Shown: positions 1-8,099 of the stretch, one piece after another
Numbering within the stretch: position 1 is the stretch's first letter
How the letters are laid out: each line of letters begins with the position of its first letter
From: Lachnospiraceae bacterium UBA3863
GTDB lineage: Bacteria; Bacillota; Clostridia; Lachnospirales; Lachnospiraceae
Assembly: GCA_002392385.1 (NCBI GenBank)
Contig: DGGX01000252.1
Span: 21,389 to 49,169 of the forward strand
Direction of reading: 5' to 3'
DNA: 27,781 bases
Notes under the pieces: model-generated
Seen by the model: the letters and a program-made list of their open reading frames with translations, nothing else
Databases searched by the model: none
Told to the model about the DNA's origin: nothing
Program-made: the position numbers and the translations under genes

Positions 1-1
1 G

Positions 2-1477
2 CTGGGCACCATGGAGGACCTGGCGGCCCTGACAGGGGACTGCCACAGCCGGAATATGTGCGTCTGCCTGGATTTTGTCATGAATCACACCAGTGAGGAT
101 CATGAATGGGCCAGACGGGCCAGGGCCGGCGAGAAGGAGTACCAGGACAGGTATTTCTTCTACGATGACTGGCGCATCCCGAATGAATTTGAGAGAACGG
201 TCCCCCAGGTATTCCCCACCACGGCGCCGGGGAACTTCTCCTGGTGCGAGGAGGCGGGCAAGGTGGTCATGACCACCTTCTATCCCTATCAGTGGGACCT
301 GAACTATGCCAATCCCACCGTCTTCAATGACATGACGGCGGACATGCTCTTCCTCTGCAATCAGGGCGTGGACATCGTCCGGCTGGACGCGACACCCTAT
401 ATCTGGAAGGAACTGGGCACGGACTGCCGCAACCTCCCCCAGGTGCATACCCTGGTCCGGATGATGCACATGGCGGCGGATGTGGTCTGCCCCGGAACCC
501 TCCTGCTGGGCGAGATCGTCATGGAGCCCTCCAAGGTCGTGCCTTATTTCGGCACCTTGGACAAGCCGGAATGTCAGATGCTCTACAACGTGACCACCAT
601 GGCCAGCACCTGGCACACCGTGGCCACGGGGGACGTGCGCCTGCTCAGGCACCAGATGGAGAGCGTCTTCTCTCTGCCCAGGCAGTACACCTTCCTGAAT
701 TATCTGCGCTGCCACGATGATATCGGCTGGGGACTGGATTATGACTTCCTGCGGCAGTTCGGGATGGAGCAGGTGCCCCACAAGAAGTATCTGAACGATT
801 ATCTCACCGGAAAGGGCTATAACAGCGACTGCCGGGGAGAGCTCTATAACGACGACCCGCGGCTGGGCGACGCCCGCCTGTGCGGGACCACCGCTTCCCT
901 GTGCGGCATCGAGGCGGCGGAGTACGAGAGAGACGCCTACAAGCTGGACAGATATATCCGCCGGGACATCATGCTGCACGCCTTCCTGCTCACCCAGAGC
1001 GGGATCCCGGTCCTCTACGCGGGGGATGAGATCGGCCAGCTGAACGACTATACCTACCACGAGGATCCCCTGAAATGGGATGACAGCCGCTATCTGCACA
1101 GGGGCAACATGCTCTGGAACAACGCGGACAAGAGGACGGAAGAGGGGACCCGGGAGAATCGGATCTTCCATGCCCTGCGCAGACTGGAGACCCTGCGCGC
1201 CCGGTACGCGGTCTTCAACAACGACGCGGACACCTGGATCGTGGAGCCTTACAATGATCACATCCTGGGCATCGGACGCTATTATGACGGGGAGAAGCTG
1301 ATCGCCCTCTTCAATTTCAGCGGCCAGGACCAGGTCGCCCGGATCGGGGCCGTGGAGGACTACATCGATCTGGTGACAGGGGAGCCCTGCAACGCGGAAG
1401 AGGTGACTATCCCGGCCTATGACTATGTCTGGATGCTCACGACCTTTGAAAAAAAGCCTGAAAAGAAGGCGCAGTAA
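2..1477 (+). CDS. Amylosucrase-like GH13 glycoside hydrolase/transglucosylase (5' end outside window)
   Basis: Open from the left edge: the codons before the first ATG (at 11) read L-G-T in frame, and LGTMEDL continues the family pattern, so the start lies upstream. About 491 residues are visible of a family usually about 630-650 long. GH13 landmarks are present: DFVMNHTS (beta-3 region), RLDA with the nucleophile Asp at 386-388, LLGEIV with the acid/base Glu at 512-514, and CHDDIGW with the third Asp at 716-718. WDLNYANP, LGTDCRN and the HDDIGW form are typical of subfamily GH13_4 (amylosucrase, sucrose hydrolase) rather than alpha-amylase. Expected activity is cleavage of sucrose with glucosyl transfer to an alpha-glucan, in the cytoplasm. 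It ends 16 nt before the PTS gene, so the two are probably co-transcribed. Sucrose hydrolase or phosphorylase activity remains possible. Confidence 0.85.
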   Translation: MGTMEDLAALTGDCHSRNMCVCLDFVMNHTSEDHEWARRARAGEKEYQDRYFFYDDWRIPNEFERTVPQVFPTTAPGNFSWCEEAGKVVMTTFYPYQWDLNYANPTVFNDMTADMLFLCNQGVDIVRLDATPYIWKELGTDCRNLPQVHTLVRMMHMAADVVCPGTLLLGEIVMEPSKVVPYFGTLDKPECQMLYNVTTMASTWHTVATGDVRLLRHQMESVFSLPRQYTFLNYLRCHDDIGWGLDYDFLRQFGMEQVPHKKYLNDYLTGKGYNSDCRGELYNDDPRLGDARLCGTTASLCGIEAAEYERDAYKLDRYIRRDIMLHAFLLTQSGIPVLYAGDEIGQLNDYTYHEDPLKWDDSRYLHRGNMLWNNADKRTEEGTRENRIFHALRRLETLRARYAVFNNDADTWIVEPYNDHILGIGRYYDGEKLIALFNFSGQDQVARIGAVEDYIDLVTGEPCNAEEVTIPAYDYVWMLTTFEKKPEKKAQ

Positions 1478-1493
1478 ATGGAGGAATGACAGA

Positions 1494-2474
1494 ATGGCAC
1501 TTGATTATCGCAAATGCGCCCAGGAGATCGCTGATCACGTCGGAGGCGGCGCGAATGTGGTCTCGGCGGAGCACTGCGCCACAAGACTCCGCCTGAGCCT
1601 GGCCGACAAGGACAAGGTCGACCGGGAGGGACTGGAGGCAGTGGAGGGCGTCCGGGGCACGTTTGAGTCCAAAGGTCAGCTGCAGCTGATCATAGGGACG
1701 GGCGTCGTCAACAAGGTCTTTGATGAGTTCATCAAGGTCACCGGCGCGGAGGCAGGCAGACAGGAGGACGGCAGACGGACCGGCCGGCCGGGCGTGAAGC
1801 TCGCCGCCAATCTTCTGATCTCCCTTCTGGCGGGCATCGTCGCGGCGGGCCTTATGTTCGGAGTGACGCAGGCCCTGGACAGAATGGCCGGAACAGCCAT
1901 TGCCCAGAACAGCTGGTACAGCCTGCTGCTTCTGATCACCGGCGCCGTCGGCCTGGTGCTGGCCATGTTCCTGCGGACCAGGAAGAAACCGGCCCCCAGG
2001 GTGTCCTCCAGACCGGTCGCCCTGATCGCGCCGCCGACCGAAACGGTCATCCGCGCCGACGGCCGGGAGGTCCTGGCGCCGGCGGTCGGCAAGGTCATCG
2101 CCAGGGAGGAGATCCCGGATGAGACCTTCGCCTCCGGTGTCCTGGGCGAGGGCGTGGCCATCGAGCCGGAGGAGGGCGTGATCTTCGCTCCCTTTGACGG
2201 GGAGGTCGCCCTGGTGGCGGACACCAAACATGCCGTAGGCCTGACCAACGACGCCGGCTTCGAGCTCCTGATCCACGTGGGCATCGACACCGTGGCCATG
2301 AACGGCGACGGCTTCGAGGCCCAGGTCAGGGAGGGCCAGAAGGTCCGCAAGGGAGATGTCCTCCTGACCTTCGACCGCGAGAAGATCCGGAAGGCTAACC
2401 ATCCCGACTGTGTCGTCATCCTGCTCAAGAACGCGGATGAATACAAGAACGTGCAGGTGGGAGCCCAGGCCTGA
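1494..2474 (+). CDS. PTS protein with EIIB and EIIA domains but lacking a full EIIC permease
   Basis: 326 residues. I chose the ATG at 1494 because GGAGGA lies 8 nt upstream and the EIIB fold starts at once. Residues 1-85 are an EIIB domain of the glucose/sucrose class, with phospho-Cys 28 in EHCATRLR. Residues about 103-124 and 142-161 are two hydrophobic segments; the first resembles the first helix of an EIIC domain. Residues about 170-326 are an EIIA(Glc)-type domain with His246 (HAVGL) and the phospho-acceptor His261 (LIHVGIDTV). A normal EIIBCA has about 350 residues of EIIC here, so this protein cannot form a permease alone. The reading frame is intact and both phospho-sites are kept, which suggests a functional phosphocarrier or regulator, or a partner for an EIIC encoded elsewhere. 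It lies upstream of ptsH and ptsI but is separated from them by a strong terminator. Confidence 0.85.
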   Translation: MALDYRKCAQEIADHVGGGANVVSAEHCATRLRLSLADKDKVDREGLEAVEGVRGTFESKGQLQLIIGTGVVNKVFDEFIKVTGAEAGRQEDGRRTGRPGVKLAANLLISLLAGIVAAGLMFGVTQALDRMAGTAIAQNSWYSLLLLITGAVGLVLAMFLRTRKKPAPRVSSRPVALIAPPTETVIRADGREVLAPAVGKVIAREEIPDETFASGVLGEGVAIEPEEGVIFAPFDGEVALVADTKHAVGLTNDAGFELLIHVGIDTVAMNGDGFEAQVREGQKVRKGDVLLTFDREKIRKANHPDCVVILLKNADEYKNVQVGAQA

Positions 2475-2504
2475 CGGCGGGACCGTACCAGATATGTGAA
2501 AAAA

Positions 2505-2546
2505 GACCGGCCTTTGTCAATTATGGACAAAGGCCGGTCCTTTTTA
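2505..2546 (+). terminator. Intrinsic terminator after the IIB-IIA gene
   Basis: A perfect 14-bp inverted repeat (2505-2518 with 2526-2539, starting GACCGGCC) with a 7-nt loop is followed by a T-run. It ends the amylosucrase/PTS transcription unit before the ptsH promoter. Confidence 0.92.
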
Positions 2547-2584
2547 TCTGCTTTTCTCGTATTTTTTCCTAAGAATCTCTACGA

Positions 2585-2607
2585 TTTCCATGGAAAAGGT
2601 GTATAAT
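2585..2607 (+). promoter_or_regulatory. Probable sigma-A promoter of ptsH with overlapping palindrome
   Basis: A consensus -10 box TATAAT lies at 2602-2607, about 75 nt before ptsH. No good -35 box is seen at the usual spacing. A perfect 12-bp palindrome, TTTCCATGGAAA (2585-2596), occupies the spacer just upstream of the -10 box, where a repressor or activator could bind. The -10 box is seen directly; the operator role is inference. Confidence 0.55.
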
Positions 2608-2680
2608 ATGTATGGCTGACAGCACGTCTTGAGAGAGACTGTCTGTAGGGATCAATCGTGTTTTAGGAGGGGATACTGCT

Positions 2681-2938
2681 ATGAAAGAGATTTATTTCAC
2701 CGTGACAGAGCCGCTGGGGATCCATGCCCGTCCCGCCGGGATCCTGGTGAAGGAAGCCAAGAAATTCGCCAGCAGGATCACTGTCTTCAAGGGTGAGAAG
2801 AGCTGCGATATGAAGAAGCTTCTGGCCCTCATGAGTATGGCGGTCAAACAGGGGGAAGAGATCGTCGTGCAGTTCGACGGGCCGGATGAAGAGGAATGCG
2901 CAGCGGCCATCGAGAAATTCCTGCAGGAGAATTTCTGA
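2681..2938 (+). CDS. ptsH: HPr phosphocarrier protein
   Basis: 85 residues, the normal HPr length, with AGGAGGGG 10-17 nt before the ATG. The active-site segment GIHARPA is present with phospho-acceptor His15. Its role is to carry phosphate from Enzyme I to EIIA domains in the cytoplasm. The regulatory position 46, Ser in Bacillus HPr (NLKSIMGVMS), is Lys here (DMKKLLALMS, K46), so HPr kinase could not modify it at that site. That fits an HPr subtype I recall from Lachnospiraceae, and implies that CcpA-type repression through HPr-Ser-P does not run through this copy. ptsI follows 109 nt downstream beyond a terminator-like hairpin. Confidence 0.95.
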   Translation: MKEIYFTVTEPLGIHARPAGILVKEAKKFASRITVFKGEKSCDMKKLLALMSMAVKQGEEIVVQFDGPDEEECAAAIEKFLQENF

Positions 2939-2953
2939 CCATTTCCGCAAGAC

Positions 2954-2987
2954 AGGTCCCGGCTTTTATATGGAGCCGGGACCTTTT
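2954..2987 (+). terminator. Terminator-like hairpin between ptsH and ptsI
   Basis: An 11-bp perfect stem (2954-2964 with 2974-2984, AGGTCCCGGCT) is followed by only four T residues. The short T-run and the lack of an obvious promoter before ptsI suggest partial termination that makes more HPr than Enzyme I, or an mRNA 3'-end stabiliser. Confidence 0.65.
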
Positions 2988-3047
2988 ACGCAGACCGGGC
3001 CGCCGGGGCCCTGAGACAGACAGTCCGGAGGAAACAGGGAGGGTACT

Positions 3048-4685
3048 ATGCTGGTTGCAGAAGGAAAGAGTATTCTGAAGAGGATCGGAATCGGCAGGAT
3101 CAAGATCTACAGGACACCGGCCTATGACATCAGCGAGGAGGAGATCCGGGATCCGGCCGCGGAAGTAGAGCGCTTCAACGATGCCGTGCAGAAGGCTATT
3201 GAACAGCAGGGTGTCCTCTATGAGAAGGCGCTGGAGTCGGCGGGTGAGGAGAGTGCCGCCATTTTCGAGGCCCATCAGATGATGCTGGAGGACGATGACC
3301 TGCAGGACACGGCCCGTGAGATCATCACAGACCAGAAGAAGAGCGCGGAATACGCGACGCAGACGGCTTTTGACCAGTACGCGCAGATGTTCGCGGAGCT
3401 GGAGGATCCCTATATGCAGGCCAGAAGCGCCGACCTGATCGACGTGAAGATGGCCGTGCTGGACGTGCTCCTCGGCAACGACACCGAAAGCCTGCAGGGC
3501 ACGGAGCCCTCGATCCTGGTCGCCGAGGATCTGGCGCCCTCGGAGACCGTCAAGCTGGACAAGTCCCTCCTGCTGGGCCTGATCACCCGGGAGGGCTCCG
3601 CGGGCAGCCACACGGCTATCCTGGCCCGCAGCATGAACCTGCCTTCCCTGATCCAGTGCAAGGACATCGACGACAGCTGGGACGGCAGGATGGCTATCCT
3701 GGACGGCTACAATGACCGCGTGATCATCGATCCGACGGAAGAAGAGCTTGCGGAGCTGACCGCCAGACGGGAGGAGGACCTGAAGAAGGATGCCCTGCTG
3801 CAGGATCTCAAGGGCAGACCCAGCGTGACCCTGGATGGCCGCAAGGTGCGGGTCTATGCCAATATCGGCGGACCGGAGGACCTGGCCGGCGTCAAGGAGA
3901 ACGACGCCGAGGGCATCGGCCTCTTCCGTTCGGAATTCGTCTACCTCCACAGCAAGGAGGCGCCCTCGGAGGAGGTGCAGTTCGCTGCCTATAAACGGGT
4001 CGTGGAGGCCATGGCGCCCAGGACGGTCATCATCCGCACCTGCGACATCGGCGCGGACAAGACCATCGACTACATGCACCTGGACAAGGAGGCCAATCCG
4101 GCCCTGGGCTTCCGGGCCATCCGCATCTGCCTGACCAGGAAGGATTTCTTCAAGACCCAGCTGCGCGCCCTGCTGCGCGCCTCCGCCTACGGCAGCATGG
4201 GCATCATGTTCCCCATGATCGTCAGCCGCTGGGAGATCGTGGAGGCCAGGAAGATCCTGGAGGAGTGCAAGGCAGAGCTCCTGCAGGAGGGCCATAAGGT
4301 AGGCAAGTACGAACTGGGCATCATGGTGGAGACACCGGCCGCCGTCCTGTGCGCCGACGACCTGGCGGAGGAGGTGGACTTCTTCTCCCTGGGCACCAAC
4401 GACCTGACCCAGTATACCTGCGCCATCGACCGCCAGAACGCCAATCTGGAGCGCTTCTCCGACACCCATCATCCGGCTGTCCTGAAGGCCATTCAGATGA
4501 CCGTCGAGGCCGGTCACAGACACGGCATCTGGGTGGGCATCTGCGGAGAGCTGGGCGCAGATCCCAGCCTGACCGAGACCTTCCTCCGCATGGGGGTGGA
4601 CGAGCTCTCCGTCAATGCCGGAAGCGTTCTGCCCCTCAGGAAGATCATCCGCGGCCTGGACCTGTCCGGGCAGGCGGAGAAGTAA
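3048..4685 (+). CDS. ptsI: PTS Enzyme I (phosphoenolpyruvate-protein phosphotransferase)
   Basis: 545 residues, slightly shorter than the usual 570-575. GGAGG lies about 5-9 nt before the ATG. It takes phosphate from PEP and passes it to HPr. The N-terminal part (1-150) is the HPr-binding helical domain. The swivelling phosphohistidine domain contains GSAGSHTAILAR with His188. The C-terminal PEP-binding barrel contains VRVYANIGG, EGIGLFRSEF, GIMVETPAA, FFSLGTNDLTQYT, and VGICGELGAD with the catalytic Cys499. The His loop reads GSAGSH, where many Enzyme I proteins have GGRTSH. A strong terminator follows. Confidence 0.96.
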   Translation: MLVAEGKSILKRIGIGRIKIYRTPAYDISEEEIRDPAAEVERFNDAVQKAIEQQGVLYEKALESAGEESAAIFEAHQMMLEDDDLQDTAREIITDQKKSAEYATQTAFDQYAQMFAELEDPYMQARSADLIDVKMAVLDVLLGNDTESLQGTEPSILVAEDLAPSETVKLDKSLLLGLITREGSAGSHTAILARSMNLPSLIQCKDIDDSWDGRMAILDGYNDRVIIDPTEEELAELTARREEDLKKDALLQDLKGRPSVTLDGRKVRVYANIGGPEDLAGVKENDAEGIGLFRSEFVYLHSKEAPSEEVQFAAYKRVVEAMAPRTVIIRTCDIGADKTIDYMHLDKEANPALGFRAIRICLTRKDFFKTQLRALLRASAYGSMGIMFPMIVSRWEIVEARKILEECKAELLQEGHKVGKYELGIMVETPAAVLCADDLAEEVDFFSLGTNDLTQYTCAIDRQNANLERFSDTHHPAVLKAIQMTVEAGHRHGIWVGICGELGADPSLTETFLRMGVDELSVNAGSVLPLRKIIRGLDLSGQAEK

Positions 4686-4702
4686 ACGATTCGAAAGGCA
4701 TG

Positions 4703-4745
4703 AAAACTCCCCGGAGGCACGCTTGCTGTGCTCCGGGGAGTTTTT
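4703..4745. terminator. Bidirectional terminator between ptsI and murG
   Basis: The stem AACTCCCCGGAG...CTCCGGGGAGTT, extended by GCAC/GTGC with one bulge, is flanked by AAAA on the left and TTTTT on the right. It can therefore end ptsI transcription on plus and murG transcription on minus, which converge here. Confidence 0.88.
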
Positions 4746-4781
4746 CTGTTTCTGTGTATGGTGCAACGGCCGGCGTTTCCG

Positions 4782-5864
4782 TCAGCCAGCCAGTTCGCGG
4801 ATGAGGTTCATGATGATCTCAGAGGCGTGGCTGTCGGGGGCGTTGCACATGGCGGAGATGTAGGTGTCCCGATCGCCGTAGACATCCAGAATGGCCTGCA
4901 CGAGCTGGTCTTCCATGTCCTCATCGCGGACGACGCGGGAGAAGCCTCTGCGCTCGAAGGAGGCAGCGTTGAGCAGCTGGTCGCCGCGGCTGCCGCCGGT
5001 GGGCAGGGGAACCAGCACATGGGGCTTGCGCAGGGCCAGGAGCTCGCAGATGGCGTTGGCGCCGGCCCGGGAGACCACGATGTCCGCCGCGGCCAGTATG
5101 TGGGGGAGCTGCTCGCTCACGTAGGCGAACTGGCGGTAGCCGGGGGTATCCTCCAGGGTCTGGTCGACCTTGCCCCGGCCGCAGAGGTGGACGATCTGGA
5201 AGTGTTCCAGCAGTTCCGGAAGGTGGGCCCGCAGGGCCAGGTTGACCGACTCGGCGCCAAGGCTCCCGCCCATGGCCAGGAGAACCGGCCGCTCATCGGT
5301 GAAGCCGCAGTACTTGCGCCCGGTCTCCCTGTCTCCGCGGAAGAGCTCTCCGCGGATGGGGGTCCCTGTGAGGACGGCCTTCTCCGCGGGCAGGTACTGC
5401 AGGGTCTCCGGAAAGTTGCAGCAGATCCGGTTGGCGCTGCGGAAACAGAGCTTGTTGGCCAGTCCGGGCGTGAGGTCGGATTCATGGAGGATGCAGGGGA
5501 TCCTGAGGGCGGCCGCCGCCATAACGACGGGTACGCTGACGAATCCTCCCTTGGAGAAGATCACGTCCGGGCGGTTTTTCTTCAGGTAGGACCGGGCCTG
5601 GCCGAAGCCCTTGACGACCCGGAAGGGATCGGTGAAATTCTGCCAGTCATGGTAACGGCGGAGCTTCCCCGTGGCGATGCCGGTGTAGGGAATGCCGGCC
5701 TTCTCCACCAGCCCCCGCTCCATGCCTTTTTCCGAACCCACGTAGGAGACCTCGAAGCCGGCCTCCTGCAGCAGGGGGAGGAGGGCGAGGTTGGGGGTCA
5801 CATGGCCGGCTGTGCCGCCGCCTGTGAGTACGATGCGTCTGGTCTTATGGTCTGCGTCAGGCAT
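4782..5864 (-). CDS. murG: MurG, undecaprenyldiphospho-muramoylpentapeptide beta-N-acetylglucosaminyltransferase
   Basis: 360 residues, the family length. It transfers GlcNAc from UDP-GlcNAc to lipid I to form lipid II on the inner face of the membrane. The GT-B N-terminal domain carries the glycine-rich loop GGGTAGH (residues 15-21) followed by VTPNLAL, as in clostridial MurG. Further motifs are FSKGGFVSVP, HESDLTPGLAN, GTPIRGE, LLAMGGSLGA, and the donor-binding segment VVSRAGANAICELLALRKPHVLVPLP. It stands outside any division/cell-wall cluster and follows the TSCPD gene by 18 nt, so the two form an operon. A second murG in a dcw cluster is possible; this copy could then be a paralogue. Confidence 0.93.
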   Translation of the reverse strand: MPDADHKTRRIVLTGGGTAGHVTPNLALLPLLQEAGFEVSYVGSEKGMERGLVEKAGIPYTGIATGKLRRYHDWQNFTDPFRVVKGFGQARSYLKKNRPDVIFSKGGFVSVPVVMAAAALRIPCILHESDLTPGLANKLCFRSANRICCNFPETLQYLPAEKAVLTGTPIRGELFRGDRETGRKYCGFTDERPVLLAMGGSLGAESVNLALRAHLPELLEHFQIVHLCGRGKVDQTLEDTPGYRQFAYVSEQLPHILAAADIVVSRAGANAICELLALRKPHVLVPLPTGGSRGDQLLNAASFERRGFSRVVRDEDMEDQLVQAILDVYGDRDTYISAMCNAPDSHASEIIMNLIRELAG

Positions 5865-5882
5865 ATTCTGGGTCCTTTCCTA

Positions 5883-6131
5883 TTACATGGCGGCCAGCGC
5901 CTGCTTGAGGGCGATGGAGAGCTGGTCGGGGCAGGAGGTGGGACGGAAGCCGCAGCGGATGCCGGCTGTGCGCTCGATGACGTCCTCTGCCTTCATGCCC
6001 TGTACGAGATGGCTGATGCCCTGGAGGTTGCCGTTGCAGCCGCCGGTGAAGGAGACGCTCTTGATGGTGTGGTCAGGCGCCAGGTCCACCGTGATGGTCG
6101 TGGAACATGTGCCTCTGGTCTTGTAGATCAT
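5883..6131 (-). CDS. TSCPD domain small protein (TIGR03905-type)
   Basis: 82 residues, with GAAAGGA 8 nt before the ATG. The C-terminal motif TSCPDQL that names the TSCPD domain is present, as are GGCNGNLQGIS and RCGFRPTSC. Four conserved Cys residues suggest a metal or redox role, but no function is established for the stand-alone family. A TSCPD domain also occurs at the end of some class II ribonucleotide reductases. It is the first gene of a two-gene unit with murG. Confidence 0.85.
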   Translation of the reverse strand: MIYKTRGTCSTTITVDLAPDHTIKSVSFTGGCNGNLQGISHLVQGMKAEDVIERTAGIRCGFRPTSCPDQLSIALKQALAAM

Positions 6132-6216
6132 ATCTATATCCTTTCTTTAGTTAAGTCCTGATTTCTGAGATCTCCCCTATCATACTCAATTTCCGCCCTT
6201 CTGAAAAGCCCCGGTT

Positions 6217-7743
6217 TCAGCGCTCGTTGCGCAGTTCGAGGAGGGCAGAGAAGAGGGACGGATTGTCCTGCACCAGCAGGCAGAGCCGTTCCCTGGTGCG
6301 GGTCAGCGCCTCGTAGAGAAGGGCGGTGGAGGTGTCCGCGGTATGGGCGGCGCACAGGTGATGCTCCGCGTCATAATAGAAGCGCTCATCCAGACGGATG
6401 AGAATGCTGTCATATTCAGAGCCCACCAGAGAGCCCGCGCCGGGAAGGATGTCCGTCTCTCCCTCCCCTGTGAGGTCCCTGTAGCCGGGGAGGGTCAGGC
6501 AGGTGTAGCCCCGGTCCCGGTAGAGGCTGGTTATGATCTCCGCCTCGCTCTCATCCGCCGCGCAGAGCACGTCGATGCAGGAGAAGTCCATATCCTGCGG
6601 GATAGACTGGTGCCGGTTGAACATGAGCCGGAGGTAGGTGTAGACGGGCCGGTTGATCCGGATGTTGCCGGAGAACTCGAAGCGCTGGGTCGCGTGGGTG
6701 TCGATCAGGAGCTCCGCCTGTTCCATTTCCGGATAGCCCCGGAGCAGCCTGTGGGGATCATGGGCCAGCACACAGGGGAGCCGCAGCCTGCGGGAGGCCT
6801 CGGCCAGCTGGCGGATCAGGGCCGGTTTGAGGCGGTTGGCCTCGTCGCACAGGATACAGGCATAGTCCCTCAGAGAATCTCCCTGCAGGAGCTCCGATAT
6901 GTCCGCGTCCTCCGCGGATATAAAGCGCACATTGCGCAGGAGGGAGTCCATCCGCCGGTGTCCGTCCAGAAGCGGGCCGCCGTGCAGGAAGAGGACCTGC
7001 CGCTTCCGGGACAGTTCCATGCCCAGGTCCAGGAGGAGGAGGGTCTTGCCTGTGCCGGCGATCCCCATGAGACTCAGGAAAGGCGGGAGCGGTCCGCGGA
7101 CGTAGGAGAGCAGGGACAGGATCTCCTGCCGGAACTGGGACTGCTGGTTGGTCAGGAAATATTCCCCCCTGAGAAAACGGTCAGGGTCAGCCACCGGGGA
7201 GATCAGGTAGTCGGACGCACGGAAATACTGCTCCAGCTCTCCGCTGATGCTGCCCGACAGGGCCGGGCGCTCCAGCTGCCGCAGGAGCTCCTCCATAGGC
7301 ACCCTGGCAAAATACCCCCGGTCATTGAGCACATAGAGGGTGTCGGTCTCGGCGACATAGGAGTAGGAGAGGATCGAGCGGGAGATGTGGGACAGATAGT
7401 AGCGGTTCTGTTCCAGCTGGTGACGGATCCTTTCCTCCGGGATCTTCTCGCTCTTGAGTTCGATATTCAGGACCATGGAGCCGTCCGGCGCCAGCTTGAT
7501 CAGATCGAATTCCTTGCTGATATGGTCGATGGTATAGGAGAAGCAGAAGCCCTCCAGAAGCGGGAGCAGGGTCCGGACATCACCCGCCGCCTCTTCCATG
7601 GCGTCTGTGAGCGCCCGCAGGGAGAGGATCTCGTGCAGATTGAAATGCTCCTGACAGCGGCGTCCGGAGAGGGTCTTCTCCAGGACAGAGAAGGAGAATT
7701 CATCGACAGTCCGTGTGAGTAGATAGAGATTCAGAGTGTGCAT
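6217..7743 (-). CDS. DUF2075-type SF1 helicase/ATPase with an N-terminal PD-(D/E)XK-like domain
   Basis: 508 residues from the ATG at 7743 (MHTLNLYLLT). The frame stays open to earlier ATGs at 7803 and 7809, and none has a strong ribosome binding site, so the start is uncertain. Residues about 70-125 contain FDLI...VLNIELKS (Asp80, Glu95-x-Lys97), the D...ExK layout of PD-(D/E)XK/NERD-like nucleases. Residues about 220-490 form an SF1 helicase core: Walker A GIAGTGKT (227-234), Walker B ILCDEA (297-302), a GSEYDSILI motif V-like segment (441-449) and motif VI-like YEALTRTRERL (477-487). Such nuclease-helicase proteins work in DNA repair or phage defence; which applies here cannot be decided. 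It is a single gene, with no partner defence genes nearby. Confidence 0.75.
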   Translation of the reverse strand: MHTLNLYLLTRTVDEFSFSVLEKTLSGRRCQEHFNLHEILSLRALTDAMEEAAGDVRTLLPLLEGFCFSYTIDHISKEFDLIKLAPDGSMVLNIELKSEKIPEERIRHQLEQNRYYLSHISRSILSYSYVAETDTLYVLNDRGYFARVPMEELLRQLERPALSGSISGELEQYFRASDYLISPVADPDRFLRGEYFLTNQQSQFRQEILSLLSYVRGPLPPFLSLMGIAGTGKTLLLLDLGMELSRKRQVLFLHGGPLLDGHRRMDSLLRNVRFISAEDADISELLQGDSLRDYACILCDEANRLKPALIRQLAEASRRLRLPCVLAHDPHRLLRGYPEMEQAELLIDTHATQRFEFSGNIRINRPVYTYLRLMFNRHQSIPQDMDFSCIDVLCAADESEAEIITSLYRDRGYTCLTLPGYRDLTGEGETDILPGAGSLVGSEYDSILIRLDERFYYDAEHHLCAAHTADTSTALLYEALTRTRERLCLLVQDNPSLFSALLELRNER

Positions 7744-8011
7744 GCCGGATACCTGTGACCTGAATGAGCCCGAAATTCGGAGGGATCTGTTTGTGCTGTT
7801 CATATCCATTATATAGCATTCCCGGGCAAGCGCCACAGAAGAGACCGGGAAATTGTGTATGGTCATGTGTGCCGCACGCCCGTTATTGTGTGCCACAAAA
7901 TGAGCGGAAAGTGTGCCATCCAATGTGTGCCAGAAAAAGGGCCGCCGGATCAGAACCGCAAACTCGCACGCGGGAACAAAAAATGACACAGATCATCGCC
8001 TATACATAAAC
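7744..8011 (+). promoter_or_regulatory. Upstream region of the transporter with four GTGTGCC half-sites (candidate activator sites)
   Basis: Non-coding region. GTGTGCC occurs at 7867-7873, 7888-7894, 7911-7917 and 7925-7931, all in the same orientation. The second is a dyad, TTGTG-TGC-CACAA (7886-7898). They lie 80-145 bp upstream of the -24 box, the usual range for sigma-54 enhancer sites. The same word occurs upstream of other sigma-54 promoters in the window. Assignment to the local EBP is inference. Confidence 0.65.
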
Positions 8012-8027
8012 TGGCACAGGAGTTGCT
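8012..8027 (+). promoter_or_regulatory. Sigma-54 (-24/-12) promoter of the DASS transporter
   Basis: TGGCAC-AGGAG-TTGCT: the GG at 8013-8014 and GC at 8025-8026 are separated by exactly 10 nt. The site lies 73 nt before the transporter start. It matches the RpoN consensus at every conserved position. Confidence 0.85.
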
Positions 8028-8099
8028 TAAACACAAAACAACTGATAATGCGGGACACAGAAATAAGAAGCCCCGCGCACGGTAAGGGAGGAGAGGAAA

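Noticed and set aside
4728..6161. Long plus-strand reading frame opposite murG and the TSCPD gene
   Set aside because: It is antisense to two well-recognised genes, has low-complexity Gly/Ala/Val/Glu-rich composition typical of high-GC shadow frames, and no ribosome binding site.
6343..7722. Long plus-strand frame opposite the helicase gene
   Set aside because: The minus-strand protein has clear Walker A, Walker B and motif VI; the plus frame has no recognisable domain.
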